Assembly: GCF_014647435.1 (NCBI RefSeq)
Contig: NZ_BMPE01000030.1
Location: 1-29,524, forward strand
Source of the DNA: Deinococcus radiotolerans
GTDB lineage: Bacteria > Deinococcota > Deinococci > Deinococcales > Deinococcaceae
Direction: 5' to 3'
Length of the DNA stretch: 29,524 bases
Shown here: positions 1 through 9,733 of the stretch, piece by piece
Layout: every line of letters begins with the position of its first letter
How positions within the stretch are numbered: the stretch's first letter is position 1
The notes under the pieces: model-generated
The model's input: the letters and a program-made list of their open reading frames with translations, nothing else
The model's database searches: none
Told to the model about the DNA's origin: nothing
Translations under genes and position numbers: made by a program

Positions 1-127
1 TCGCAGAAATACCGTACAGGAGCCGACTTTCTGCTGCCTACTGTGCGTTTTGAAGGGTAGTCAGGTAGCGATGATATGGGCCTCGCCAGGTTTGGTTCAC
101 AGTCTGAAGGAAATGGTCGACAATTCT

Positions 128-165
128 CCAGACAGGTCGGGAGGTTAACACCTGCCCCTGTCTGG
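128..165. repeat. Nested inverted repeat, 38 nt
   Basis: Outer arms CCAGACAGG (128-136) and CCTGTCTGG (157-165) are perfectly complementary. Inside them AGGT (142-145) pairs with ACCT (150-153) around TAAC. Neither side has a T-run, so a simple intrinsic terminator is not favoured. It could be a protein-binding site or a fold-back remnant of a mobile element. Confidence 0.5.
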
Positions 166-743
166 TCTTCGTTACACTCGCCCGGAATGAGTTCCCCTCT
201 TCCTGAGGCTGTTCCTACATAAGGCGTTGTCCACCGATCTACAGCGGTGTCTGAGGATAGGGATTCTGCGGTAACACCCCCTGGAATTCACCGAACGGCA
301 ATTCGCCCTGCGCGAAATCGACGATCTGCGGGAAGCGTGCAGTTCGGTCTGTTCTTGGCGCATGCGACGTACATGCCTAATGCCAACTTTAGGCGGGCCT
401 TGACGAAGCGGAAACTGCTGCCTAGCGGGTTCCTCCCACCCATTTCCCCTTGCTCCCTATCTTGAAGCACGTCGGATGTGGCCCAGAAGTATCCGACGCC
501 ATCAGAAGTACCTGAAACGATTGAGACCGTGTTAGCGCGTGACTCTTAGCGGCGCGTAATGTAGCGGCAATGCATGAAGGGGCAGTTCAAAGGGACATTC
601 GCTGTGAAGCCCACCTGTTTGTCAGACAGGCACGCGAACTTTCATGACTAGCATCGTCCACGGCGTTAGCGCCTGGTGATCAGCGAGCAGAAAGTTTTTT
701 AAAAACGGCTTCTTTAGCGCATACGCGCCCGCCGTTGTAAGGG

Positions 744-772
744 AAATCGCTGGGGCAATGCCCCAGCGATTT
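744..772 (-). terminator. Hairpin, likely terminator of the BREX-like operon
   Basis: Perfect 13-bp arms (AAATCGCTGGGGC at 744-756 and its complement at 760-772) surround a 3-nt loop. It lies about 80 bp past the brxL stop codon. The arms are symmetrical and AT-tipped, so it could stop transcription from either side; only short T-runs follow on either strand. The position makes it the natural 3' end of the minus-strand operon. Confidence 0.6.
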
Positions 773-852
773 TAAATGCCGCGCCTGTATTGCTCATATT
801 TCACGATCTTATTCAGCGCTCTATGACTCTCGACGAAGTGCAATGAACGTGA

Positions 853-2325
853 TCACTGAACGCTGAGACTGTGCTCGTATTGTCTGTACTCGCTGTCAAG
901 AGTATAGAGCTGATCCCAAATGAGTTGGCGCAATTGCAGAGCCGGCTTCACGCAGTAGCGGTGATATTCCAGCGGGCTCAGTTCACCGTGGGGAAACTGA
1001 AGCTTCATCAGGCCAGCAGCGATCGTGCGGACTGAATCCTCGTTGCGGCGGTAGGGCTTTTCACCCGACAGGTGGACGTTGCGGGCAGCATAGCCTTCAG
1101 CTTCAAGGTCGTCCCGCAAGGCAATCAGCGCGTCACCAAAAAAATCAGATTTCAGGCCCATCGTCAGGCCCGAACTCGGGCCGACGAGCAACTTCGAGCT
1201 GAGTTTGGGTAACTGCCACCCGGGCAGGAGGGCGCGGATGCGGTCCAAGAAGGCGGTTTCCTGCAGGAAGGAGGGTAGCTCTTCGACGAGCAGTTCCCGC
1301 AGGGGCCGCTGCTGGTCGTCCAAAGAGATATTCGCCAAAATCACGAAACCACAGTCACTGGCTGTTTGGTGGAGGCCGCCGCGGGTGAGCATACCGTTGG
1401 CCAAATACCCTTTCAGGCCGCCCACAATCTCCTCGGGTTTCTCGAAGCGCGCGGTCTGCACCTCGTCCAACACCACCACGCTGAAGCGGGCGAGCAGACC
1501 CCACTGCCCGCTGGCGTTGTTCACAAACAGCACAGCCGGGGAGATGTTTCCTCCGCTAATTAGACGGACTTTCGGGCTGATGTTCTCAAAGGTGAAGCTC
1601 TTGCCGGTGCCTTTGGGCGCGAGTTCCATCAGGTGCATGTTTTTCTGCACAAGGGGGAGTAGGCGGCACAGGAGCAGGGTCTGCTGCCATTCGGTGAAGG
1701 ATTCGGGATCAAAGCCCAGTGAGGTGAGCAGCAGCGCCCGCCACTCGTGCAGGGTGAACTGCCGACGAGCGTCCTTATACAGCTTCAGGTTCACGCTGGC
1801 CTGCATGGGTTTAAAGGACAAGACGGCCACCCCGTCTTGCAGCGAGCCGAGCTCCACCACACCCCACATGCCCTGCCGCAGTAGGTCAGGGTGATTCTCA
1901 AGCAGCGCGTCGGCGATGTAAGCGTCACTGATGCCCAGCAAACCCAACTGCGCGACGCGCTCCGGCTCTTTGCCCTTTTTCAGCTTCACTTCGGCTTGCA
2001 AGGGCGTCAGGACTTTGACGGTCTGCCCCTGGGCGAGGCGGTGCTTGATGATGTTGTGTTCGCCTGGGCCAGGAATGATCCGCGCGGCCCAATCACGAAC
2101 CTTGGTGGCTTCCTCGGTACTGAGGTCACCCTGCCCCGGTACCACGCTTTCCAGCACCCACTCCGCCACGTAAGCGGGAATGCCGCGCTTTGTCAGTTGG
2201 CTGGCCGGGAGGCGGCGCTTGTCAATGGCGAGCGACTTGAAGACCTCGGCCACTTTGGCATTCAGGTCATGGAGGGCTTGCCAGTCCAGAGGAGCAGGGG
2301 CACTAAGGACTTCGGCATTCATCAC
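853..2325 (-). CDS. brxL: BREX AAA+ ATPase BrxL, short form without Lon protease domain
   Basis: BrxL is a ring-forming AAA+ DNA-associated ATPase of BREX phage-defence systems. The 490-residue protein shows a Walker A (APKGTGKS, residues 236-243), the family-typical stretch LISGGNISPAVLF just after it, a Walker B (VVVLDEV, 283-289) and the conserved ETAFLDRIRALLPGW segment (356-370) of the Lon-like BrxL ATPase family. The protein ends soon after the AAA+ core. The C-terminal Lon-type protease domain known from type 1 BrxL (roughly 680 residues) is not visible, so this is an ATPase-only form. Its ATG overlaps the pglZ stop by 4 nt (ATGA), indicating translational coupling. It is the last gene of the operon and is followed by a hairpin. 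Family assignment is strong; that the short length is normal for type 4-like systems is from memory. Confidence 0.9.
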   Translation of the reverse strand: MMNAEVLSAPAPLDWQALHDLNAKVAEVFKSLAIDKRRLPASQLTKRGIPAYVAEWVLESVVPGQGDLSTEEATKVRDWAARIIPGPGEHNIIKHRLAQGQTVKVLTPLQAEVKLKKGKEPERVAQLGLLGISDAYIADALLENHPDLLRQGMWGVVELGSLQDGVAVLSFKPMQASVNLKLYKDARRQFTLHEWRALLLTSLGFDPESFTEWQQTLLLCRLLPLVQKNMHLMELAPKGTGKSFTFENISPKVRLISGGNISPAVLFVNNASGQWGLLARFSVVVLDEVQTARFEKPEEIVGGLKGYLANGMLTRGGLHQTASDCGFVILANISLDDQQRPLRELLVEELPSFLQETAFLDRIRALLPGWQLPKLSSKLLVGPSSGLTMGLKSDFFGDALIALRDDLEAEGYAARNVHLSGEKPYRRNEDSVRTIAAGLMKLQFPHGELSPLEYHRYCVKPALQLRQLIWDQLYTLDSEYRQYEHSLSVQ

Positions 2326-4463
2326 AGCAGGTCTCCCAGGATGTCATTGGTGGAGGTGTAGAGTTCTTCAGATTTCAGATTCATAGTCACACTGACGTCC
2401 TGGGCCGTTCCCTGCGGCGCCCGCACACTGACCTTGAGAGTCAGCGTACTGAGGACTGCGGACTTGGGCCACGAAGCAAGGGTCACGCTGATGTTCGCCT
2501 GGCTTTGGGGCGGCACGATCCAGGCGGCCCAGTCAGTTACCTGAGTGCCCAGCGAACCGCCCAGACGCTCGACGGTCAGTGGCACGGAGTTGGGGTTGGT
2601 CAGGGTCAGGGTGAAGGTGCCAACATCTTCAGCTCGGCCTTCTCCCTCAGCAGTAACAACCGGTAGGTGAAAGGCCAGGTCCCGCACGTAGACCACCCAG
2701 GGAAGCAGGACTTCTTCCGGACTCAGGCCGCCGTGAGGGCAGATAACCTGTCCACCTCGCCCCGCACTGTCGACGAACGTCTCGTCGCTGAACAGAGCGG
2801 CGGCGTCCTCAGCGAGTCCAAAGCGGCTGCGGCCCAGCAGGGCCAGGTTCTCTTCCAGCCGGAAGCCCTCAGTAGGAATGTCCGCCCAGGTGCCGTACGC
2901 GGCCCGTCCTTCTGGGGTAAAGCCGGCGGGAGGCGTGGCTGTGCGCGTGGAGCCCCGCAGCAGCCGCCCATGATCGGTGGTCACCACCAACTGCACGGGG
3001 CGTCCTTGCGGCAAGGCGGTCAGCAGGCGCAGGACGCGCTTGGCAATTACAGAGAGCCGGGCCGTGACTTCGTCACGCGCGCGATCCAAGCTCTCGGCTT
3101 TGTGGTAGATCACGTCGGGCTCAGAGATGTTCCAGAACACCACGCTCCCCGGACTTGCTTCTTGCAGCGCGGCCGCCACCATCTCCTCGCGGGTCTCGTG
3201 GCGGCCAAGCGGGTCCTGCGTCCCGGCATGCGCAGGGGAAACCCCCCGGAATAGGGCCGGCTTGGCGCGGCTCGTAATGGTGGGGAGTGCACCGAACACG
3301 ATGTCCTGCCCAGTGAGGGTCAGCCGACGCCCGGTGTCATGGGTCGTCAAAGCGCGCTGCAGGATCGCGAGGTCAAGGAGGTGCAAGCCGTCGCAGACGG
3401 CTACAAGGGTGACATACGGCTGACTGCCAAGCCCGGCGCTGCGCTGCCAAATCAACCGCTCGGCATGGGCACCGCCATTGAGCGCCGCTGCATAGAGAGG
3501 CAAGAAGGTCTCCACGAAGTGCCGCACATGAGGCCGCAGCGCCGCGTGATCAGCGCCTTCCCAACTGCGGTAGGGCAGGTAAGCACCGGTCATCCAATTG
3601 GCCCAGCCGGCCACTTCAGTAGGCGGCATCGGAGGAAGTGGCCGGGGTAACGTGGCCCACAGGTCGTCGTACAGTCCTTTCGACAAGTGGTCCTGCAGCT
3701 CGCGGAGCACGTCCCGGCCCAGTTCGCCTGGATGGTGGCGCAGCCACTCCCCCGCCGCCGTGCCAGCAAGCGCCAAAACCTGGGGATCAGCCTGCCGCTC
3801 CCGTAGTTCGCGATAGACCGCCAAGCCACGCGCCGCTGTCGCCTGTACGAATGAGGCCCTGAATTGTCCGGAAATGTCATCTGGGAAAACGATCGGAAAG
3901 GGCCGTGGCCAGCCTGACGCGTCGCCTTCCAACCGAAGCCAGTATTGCAGCAGGGTCGTGGCCGCTTTGTGGCCTTTCTCGGCTGTGTCTTCATACACCT
4001 GGCGCCACTGCCCGCTCATCCTGCCAGCCAATGCCGATCCGAGTTGTCGCATTAAGGGCTCTGTGGCGGCCTCCCGCGCTTCAGCACTAGCCCACCACAG
4101 GAGCCACTGCGCGGCATGCAGGGGCTCGCCCACCGCCGCACTACTGCCCAGCACGACCTGCGCAAGTTCCTCGGCACTCCCGGCCTGGCTAAGGTCTGGC
4201 CATCGCGTCAGGGCAGCCTGCGCGTCGGACAGGGGCAGGTGCGGCAATAGCCCCTGCAAGCGGATCATGGGCGGCACCACGTCCTGGGTGGGGATGCCAC
4301 GAGCGGCGGCGAAGCGCTTGGCCCAGCGAGAGAGCGCGTCACCCTGCACGAGCAGGGGACGCTCATCGAGCGCCAGACGCAGAAATTCTGCCTCGCTGTT
4401 TACGCGGTGCGCGTCAGCGACCTCGGCACCGCCTGCTGGGTCTATGTAGAACCGGGCACTCAT
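2322..4463 (-). CDS. pglZ: BREX alkaline-phosphatase-superfamily protein PglZ
   Basis: PglZ is the signature protein of BREX systems, with an alkaline-phosphatase-type metal-binding core. In this 713-residue protein the core lies in the C-terminal half: VCDGL (356-360) in the nucleophile/metal strand, the conserved lPTiTs..kpaLFrG segment (393-407), VVTTDHG (493-499) with metal-ligand Asp and His, and the PglZ hallmark HGGLSPEEVLLPW (577-589). The N-terminal 300 residues are helical and variable, as usual in the family. The last 100 residues form a beta-rich tail (TFTLTLTNPNSVPLTVE). Its start overlaps the brxC stop by 4 nt and its stop overlaps the brxL start, so brxC-pglZ-brxL is one coupled unit in the order typical of type 4 BREX. 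In this superfamily the Asp and His residues ligate metal; the substrate of PglZ is not established from sequence. Confidence 0.93.
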   Translation of the reverse strand: MSARFYIDPAGGAEVADAHRVNSEAEFLRLALDERPLLVQGDALSRWAKRFAAARGIPTQDVVPPMIRLQGLLPHLPLSDAQAALTRWPDLSQAGSAEELAQVVLGSSAAVGEPLHAAQWLLWWASAEAREAATEPLMRQLGSALAGRMSGQWRQVYEDTAEKGHKAATTLLQYWLRLEGDASGWPRPFPIVFPDDISGQFRASFVQATAARGLAVYRELRERQADPQVLALAGTAAGEWLRHHPGELGRDVLRELQDHLSKGLYDDLWATLPRPLPPMPPTEVAGWANWMTGAYLPYRSWEGADHAALRPHVRHFVETFLPLYAAALNGGAHAERLIWQRSAGLGSQPYVTLVAVCDGLHLLDLAILQRALTTHDTGRRLTLTGQDIVFGALPTITSRAKPALFRGVSPAHAGTQDPLGRHETREEMVAAALQEASPGSVVFWNISEPDVIYHKAESLDRARDEVTARLSVIAKRVLRLLTALPQGRPVQLVVTTDHGRLLRGSTRTATPPAGFTPEGRAAYGTWADIPTEGFRLEENLALLGRSRFGLAEDAAALFSDETFVDSAGRGGQVICPHGGLSPEEVLLPWVVYVRDLAFHLPVVTAEGEGRAEDVGTFTLTLTNPNSVPLTVERLGGSLGTQVTDWAAWIVPPQSQANISVTLASWPKSAVLSTLTLKVSVRAPQGTAQDVSVTMNLKSEELYTSTNDILGDLL

Positions 4464-7400
4464 GCGAGCGTCAGCTCACTCAGCTGCCGCAGACGCTCCA
4501 GACAGGCCTGCCGGCGCTCCGGAGAGGTGATCCGACTGAACAGCGCCTCAATCTGAAGAACCTCATTCTCCTCGAGTCGGCGCTCCACATCTGCCTGCAG
4601 GACCTGCAGCTTCTGACGCAACGGGTCATCCAGGAAGGGCGGCGGAGTACGCAGCGCTTGTTGAACCTTGGCCAGGCCCATTCCGTCGTCAGGCTGTAGC
4701 GCCTCGAAATGCTCACGCTGCTGTTGCAGCCAGCTTTCGGTCTCTTGCCCCTTGATCTTAACGATGCCTGCTACCCGTTGGCGGAGTTCCTCCACGTAGG
4801 CCTGTTGTTGAGGAGACAGGAGGGGATTACTGGCCAGCTCGCTCAACCTTTGCATGACTCCTTGTGCGTGTTCAAGGTCACGCAAAGACACAGGCGTATA
4901 GCTCTCCAGGTCCTTGAATAGATGTTGCAGCGCTTCTCGGCGGGCTTCAAGGGTTTGGAGCTGGAGCTGCAGCTCTGGCGGCAGCCACGCCCGGGGGAGT
5001 CGGCCCAGGTCTACCGCCTGAATGGCTCGGAGGGTGGTGGCACCGTCCAGGACCTCGGCCTGCTGGCGCAAGTCGGTAGTGAGACGATCGATCTGTTCAG
5101 TGGTCTGCCGCGCAACATCCTGGATGTCCACTTCAATTCGCGCACGCTGCCGATCACCCAGGGCCGAGTGGGTGCGGCGGTCCTCAAGCTGCTGCCGCCG
5201 TTCAGCGAGGTCACGCAGGCGTGGGTCACGGCGACCACGCAGGTCCTCCACCTCCCGTAGTACCTCTTCGAGTTGATCGGCCCGAGCCACGAGCATGTGA
5301 AGCTGACCTTCCCACTCGCTGCCCTGGTAGCGCGACTCATGCCGGATGATGTCTGCCTGCAACTTGCCGGCCGCCTGGGCCGTGAGAACGTCTTCCACCT
5401 TTGCGCTCCACGCGGCAGGCAGTGCTTCTAAGCGAGCAAGTTCTGCTTGCAGGCGTTCCTGCTTGGTGCGCGACGCCTCCACAACCCCAGGGGTCAGGGT
5501 GGGCCACCCGGCAACCTCGGCAAGGCTTTCGCGTAGCTTCACGACTGACCCCGTCTCGGGGACGGCCCGGATCCGCTCGAGTGCCGCTTTTTCCTGGGCT
5601 GCCACGTTAAGCTGCGAGCGCAAAGCGTCCCTGAGGGCTTCGAGTGCCGGCCGACTGGCCTCCGGCAGGAAGGCTGGAGGCGTCTCCAGTTCTCGGGCCA
5701 GCGCTGTGGACGCCGTCCCATCCTCTATGCGCGTTTGCCGTTCCGCCAGCCAGGTTAGCGACTTGGTCTCATACTCCGTGACCTGCGCGTCCAGGGCTGA
5801 GACCGCTGCAGTCACCAGCGCTTGTTGCTGGGGCGTTAAGACGGCTGCAAACTTCTGATCCAGCGCGGTGAGTCGGGCCCGAGTTTCCTCTGCGTCCTGG
5901 GGATTGGCCGGCGGACGCCAATTTGAGACCACCTCGAAGTACGCCACGAGCTGTTCAGCGCGTGAGGTCGCGGCGTTCACTGGTTCGGCTTCCGGCGTGT
6001 CGCGATACTGGTAGTTCTCCTGTAGCAGCCGCTGGTGGAGCTTTTTGGCCTCACTCGCGTCCGACACGGCGCCCAACAAGTCGGGAAGTTCACGCAGGTG
6101 ACCTTCCAGGTCGCTGATGGCCGCCTTGATCTGGGTGTACTTCTCCTCGGCGAGATCCGCAGCCCGATTCGATTTAGGATCTAGCTTCTGAAGACTCTTC
6201 AGACTGTCGCGCAGGGTCGCCAGATTCCCCTTGGTGGGAATGCTCCGGACGATGCTCACTTCCTGCTCCGCGGCCTGCTCGCCTTCCAATCGTTCCTTGG
6301 CCGACTTCAGATCCTGAAGTGCTTGCTGCACCCGGTCGTTCGCTTCCGTCAGGTTCAGGGGTTTCAAGGTGTTCAGCAGCCCTTTGAGTTGTTGCTCGCG
6401 GAGTGCATACTTGCCGAGATCGGACAACTTAGAAAAGTCAGCGGTTTGCTGCTTGGTGACCGTCAAGATGCGGCTGGTGAGCTGCGTCCGGAGGTCTTCG
6501 ATCCCAGGCTTCTCGGACATCACCACCGTGAGGGGCGGCAGCTTGGTAAGAGTCCCCATCAATGGAACGGCGGTGTCAACAGTGGTCGCCCGGCTGAGCC
6601 TGATCTCGAAGTCGCTGACTGCCTTATCGTAAGCCTCAAGATTCTCCAGCCCCTGCTGAAGCTTGCTTGCAGCGCGGTCCAAGGTCTGCAGGTATTCACT
6701 GTCGTAGCGGGGATTGTTCGTCTTGAACTCTTCAAGGATCAGCCGGCCTTTCTTGGCCTCCACCTGGGTAAGCGGGCTGGCTTCGAGAGCATCGAGCACC
6801 ACTTTGACCTTGGCAAGTTCCTGCCCCATGTCCTTGCGGGAGATTTCGATGGCAGCCATCGCCTTCAGGAAATCCGCAGGCTTTTTGAAAGGACTCTGTG
6901 TCTGCCCTTTGGTAGTAGTCATGCGGCCGAGACTGCCAATCCCCCCCAACTTGATGGCGGTCCGGTTCTTGCCAATCCAGGCCGCGAATAGGAGGGCCAA
7001 CGTGTTTTGATCGTAGCCGTAAGGGGTCTGCAGCAGTTCCTTAAGCACCTCGCCGGGCGACACCTTCCCGGCCTTGGGCGAGAAGGTCGCGTCAAGCCGC
7101 ACCCAGGCGTCTCTAACGCGGCTGTGCTGCGGTTCCACCACTTGCTTGCGCGGACTGATGATGCCCCAGGTTTCTTGGAGCATACGAACCAAGTCTTTCT
7201 GAATGGACGCCCCGGAAGGCCATTGCACCGCGTCAAGGCTGTTGTCAATCAGTTCATGAAGCAGGTCGACGACCGCCTTGTTCAGGTTCGACCCGCTGAG
7301 CTTGTATTGGGCGAAGAAACGATCCGGGTGCTTGCTGTAGGCCGCGCCATAAACCACGACCAGCGCCGTCCCCAGGCGGTTGGTTGTTGCCGTAGTAATG

Positions 7401-9721
7401 TTCTTGGCTGCCAGGCCGCCGCTGATGGCGGGAGCCACCACAAGGTCGCCACTCCGGCGAATACGTTCAAGGGTCACCTCCGCCTGCTCACGCAGTCGCC
7501 CGGTCATCTCCTCGTAGACGACGCCGCCCACCTTCAGCTCATTGGCAGATTTAAAGACCAGGTCTTTTAGAACTGCCAATTTATGCAGCGTGGCGGTCAA
7601 CTCGGCGTGCGGCTCGCGCGGGCAGACAAAGAGCATGGGGGCTGTCTCAAATTTGCTCGAAACGCTGAATATCTCGCGAATCTTGGTAGGAGCGGCGTCA
7701 GCCTCCGCCTGCGTCCCGGGAATCACGAGCACCACCACGCCGCGCGCCTTGGGCCCCTTGTCCAGAGGCACGACGTATTGCGCGCTCAACGCCTCGAGCA
7801 CAGTGGACTTGAGCGCTGAGTAGGGAATCAGGACCTCTTGCGCGGCCCAGTCGGTTGGGCTCCCCCACTCCACTGTGACCTCGTGGCAGCCCGTCAATCC
7901 CAGGTCGTTGACCGGATTCCCCTGCGCCATGTACGTCGAAAACAGGGTATGGAGCGTCCCCTTCTGTTCGCGCAGAGCAATGTTCTCACGGAGTTGCCGG
8001 TCAAGTTCCATCGCGCCGTTGGAACCCACCCAGAAGGAGTAGGTCTTATTGGCGTTGTCGCGCCGAATATAGTGCTCCGCTTCCAGCGCCTTGAGCGTTT
8101 CGTTGGCTACGCCCTCACTGAGACCAGCCATTTCGGCCACCGCCAACTCGTAACCTACGTCACGCACCGAGAGTTCCGAGATGTCCAGGAGCAACATGGC
8201 TTTGAGCACCGCTTTCTGTTCAGCCGATAGGTCTGGCTTAAAGACGTTCTTGAAGTTCTTGAATTTCTCCGCGTCTAGCATTTCGCCGAAGTAGTCAACA
8301 AGCAAAGTCGGCAGCACCCAGTTGGGCCGCCCATTTGTCAACTGCGCAGGTTCATCGAAGTGCGTGCGAACGCCGCCCTCCTCGTCGAGGACAAAATTTA
8401 GGACGGAGCGGACGCTCGTCGACTTTTCCAACTCGATGCTTGACAGCATCGCCGTGGTCAACGGATGTAGAGGGAAACACTGCTTCGCTACCTTTTCCTG
8501 GAACACTTCAAAATTCCAATTCAGGCCCTTGCGCCCGTAGCGTGCTCTGCTTTGCTCGCCTGTGTAGAGCGTGTACGCCAGTTCACTGGCGTCCGCCACA
8601 GAGGTGGCAATCCCCCGCTGCGCCATGAACTGTCTCCAGGCGGCATCATCGGTGCGGAAGTAGGCGCCAAGCACATCTTCAAGCATGGTCTGCATCTTCT
8701 GACGGTTGGGTTCCGGGATGCGGTTAAGTTCTTTGAGCAGGTCAGCCGTGGCCGCTCCGCCCCGCTCAGCCAGAACAGTCGGGTCATGCTGCGAGAGGCC
8801 GACAAACAGCACCCTGCCCCGGTTGTTCGAAACCCCATTCATCAGATCCTGGAATGGCGCACCTGTAGGGTTATTGGCCAGATAATCGCGGATGAATACA
8901 CTGAACTCGTCGAAAAGAACCAGCAGCCCGCCGAACGGCTTGCCCGGTCCGCACAGCGTGCCTGCCACCCAGTCAACCGCGTCGTTCAGGGCAGTCTCAG
9001 CGCCGAAGTCAGGGGCCACCCCGTAGACCACGCGGAAGACCTCTACAGCCGCGGCATAGGCGGCAGACTCTCGCTCCCGAACCATGTCCTGCAGACTGAA
9101 CAGGTCGAGGTTCCGCTGTTTCAGGAACTGCTCGGCCTGCTTGGCTGACTCCTCACTGCCCGCAATGCGCCCCAGCGCTTTTTCCGCTTCGGCGAACCAG
9201 AAGGGAGGCTTGATACTCCGCGTGGCTTCATGTTGCGCGAGTGCCTCATCCAAGGCTCGGAAAAAACCGTCGCGCAGACTGCCTGGCCGGTCACCACGTA
9301 GGATGACTACCAGGAACGGGGCGGTGTGCTCGCGGTACTGCCGGAACATCGCCGCGCGGTCGGGCGGCAGCACATGCTCAAGCTTGCCTAGTACGGTTTC
9401 GAGCTCAGTTGACCCCTGGGACTGTCCGAAATAGTTGGCTGCGGCCAGACCAAAGTGGCTCTTGCCATGCCCATAGGTCGCCTGAAATGTAAAACGGTTG
9501 TCGAGTGCGGGCGAGGTGGCTGTCTGGCGCAGCAGATCGAGTAGTTCCGCCGTGCCTTTACGTTCTTCTCGCCCCCCACTGCCACGAGTAAACATGAAAC
9601 GGCGGGTCAAGTCATGGTTTAATTCGCGGTTTTCGTAGAACGTGGACAGCTGAACGTCACTACGGAACTCAGTGTCAGTATCAGGAACGCTGATATCGCG
9701 GACAAGGGCGGGGCCACTCAT
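4460..9721 (-). CDS. brxC: Giant BREX P-loop ATPase BrxC-like protein
   Basis: This 1753-residue protein has an N-terminal AAA-type ATPase module: Walker A in TYGHGKSHF (82-90), Walker B in LLVLFDEFSVFI (266-277), and the ALxxLARHD-like region GLSQHDPTVLAERGG further on. The YGHGKSH form is characteristic of BrxC/DUF499/DUF6079-like ATPases of BREX systems. From about residue 1000 to the end the protein is dominated by heptad-rich, charged helices (many Leu, Glu, Gln, Arg), implying a very long coiled-coil tail that could tether or measure DNA. A good ribosome-binding site (AAGGAGAT, about 8 nt before the ATG) supports the start at 9721. The upstream small gene ends 12 bp earlier, and the stop overlaps the pglZ start. 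It is longer than the roughly 1200-residue BrxC of type 1. The ATPase assignment is firm; the BrxC label rests on motif and gene order. Confidence 0.88.
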   Translation of the reverse strand: MSGPALVRDISVPDTDTEFRSDVQLSTFYENRELNHDLTRRFMFTRGSGGREERKGTAELLDLLRQTATSPALDNRFTFQATYGHGKSHFGLAAANYFGQSQGSTELETVLGKLEHVLPPDRAAMFRQYREHTAPFLVVILRGDRPGSLRDGFFRALDEALAQHEATRSIKPPFWFAEAEKALGRIAGSEESAKQAEQFLKQRNLDLFSLQDMVRERESAAYAAAVEVFRVVYGVAPDFGAETALNDAVDWVAGTLCGPGKPFGGLLVLFDEFSVFIRDYLANNPTGAPFQDLMNGVSNNRGRVLFVGLSQHDPTVLAERGGAATADLLKELNRIPEPNRQKMQTMLEDVLGAYFRTDDAAWRQFMAQRGIATSVADASELAYTLYTGEQSRARYGRKGLNWNFEVFQEKVAKQCFPLHPLTTAMLSSIELEKSTSVRSVLNFVLDEEGGVRTHFDEPAQLTNGRPNWVLPTLLVDYFGEMLDAEKFKNFKNVFKPDLSAEQKAVLKAMLLLDISELSVRDVGYELAVAEMAGLSEGVANETLKALEAEHYIRRDNANKTYSFWVGSNGAMELDRQLRENIALREQKGTLHTLFSTYMAQGNPVNDLGLTGCHEVTVEWGSPTDWAAQEVLIPYSALKSTVLEALSAQYVVPLDKGPKARGVVVLVIPGTQAEADAAPTKIREIFSVSSKFETAPMLFVCPREPHAELTATLHKLAVLKDLVFKSANELKVGGVVYEEMTGRLREQAEVTLERIRRSGDLVVAPAISGGLAAKNITTATTNRLGTALVVVYGAAYSKHPDRFFAQYKLSGSNLNKAVVDLLHELIDNSLDAVQWPSGASIQKDLVRMLQETWGIISPRKQVVEPQHSRVRDAWVRLDATFSPKAGKVSPGEVLKELLQTPYGYDQNTLALLFAAWIGKNRTAIKLGGIGSLGRMTTTKGQTQSPFKKPADFLKAMAAIEISRKDMGQELAKVKVVLDALEASPLTQVEAKKGRLILEEFKTNNPRYDSEYLQTLDRAASKLQQGLENLEAYDKAVSDFEIRLSRATTVDTAVPLMGTLTKLPPLTVVMSEKPGIEDLRTQLTSRILTVTKQQTADFSKLSDLGKYALREQQLKGLLNTLKPLNLTEANDRVQQALQDLKSAKERLEGEQAAEQEVSIVRSIPTKGNLATLRDSLKSLQKLDPKSNRAADLAEEKYTQIKAAISDLEGHLRELPDLLGAVSDASEAKKLHQRLLQENYQYRDTPEAEPVNAATSRAEQLVAYFEVVSNWRPPANPQDAEETRARLTALDQKFAAVLTPQQQALVTAAVSALDAQVTEYETKSLTWLAERQTRIEDGTASTALARELETPPAFLPEASRPALEALRDALRSQLNVAAQEKAALERIRAVPETGSVVKLRESLAEVAGWPTLTPGVVEASRTKQERLQAELARLEALPAAWSAKVEDVLTAQAAGKLQADIIRHESRYQGSEWEGQLHMLVARADQLEEVLREVEDLRGRRDPRLRDLAERRQQLEDRRTHSALGDRQRARIEVDIQDVARQTTEQIDRLTTDLRQQAEVLDGATTLRAIQAVDLGRLPRAWLPPELQLQLQTLEARREALQHLFKDLESYTPVSLRDLEHAQGVMQRLSELASNPLLSPQQQAYVEELRQRVAGIVKIKGQETESWLQQQREHFEALQPDDGMGLAKVQQALRTPPPFLDDPLRQKLQVLQADVERRLEENEVLQIEALFSRITSPERRQACLERLRQLSELTLA

Positions 9722-9733
9722 AGTCTTATCTCC

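Larger units (their letters stand above)
1..852. other. Gene-free region downstream of the BREX-like operon
   Basis: No open frame here looks like a real protein: the few frames of 60-72 codons overlap each other on both strands and show no family motif or convincing ribosome-binding site. Base composition is visibly less GC-rich than the rest of the window. Positions 290-375 read on the plus strand as a short protein-like stretch (EFTERQFALREIDDLREA) without a start, which could be a decayed gene fragment. The two structured elements I can support are a nested inverted repeat (128-165) and a hairpin (744-772), listed separately. No brxP or methyltransferase gene is hidden here. Confidence 0.6.
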
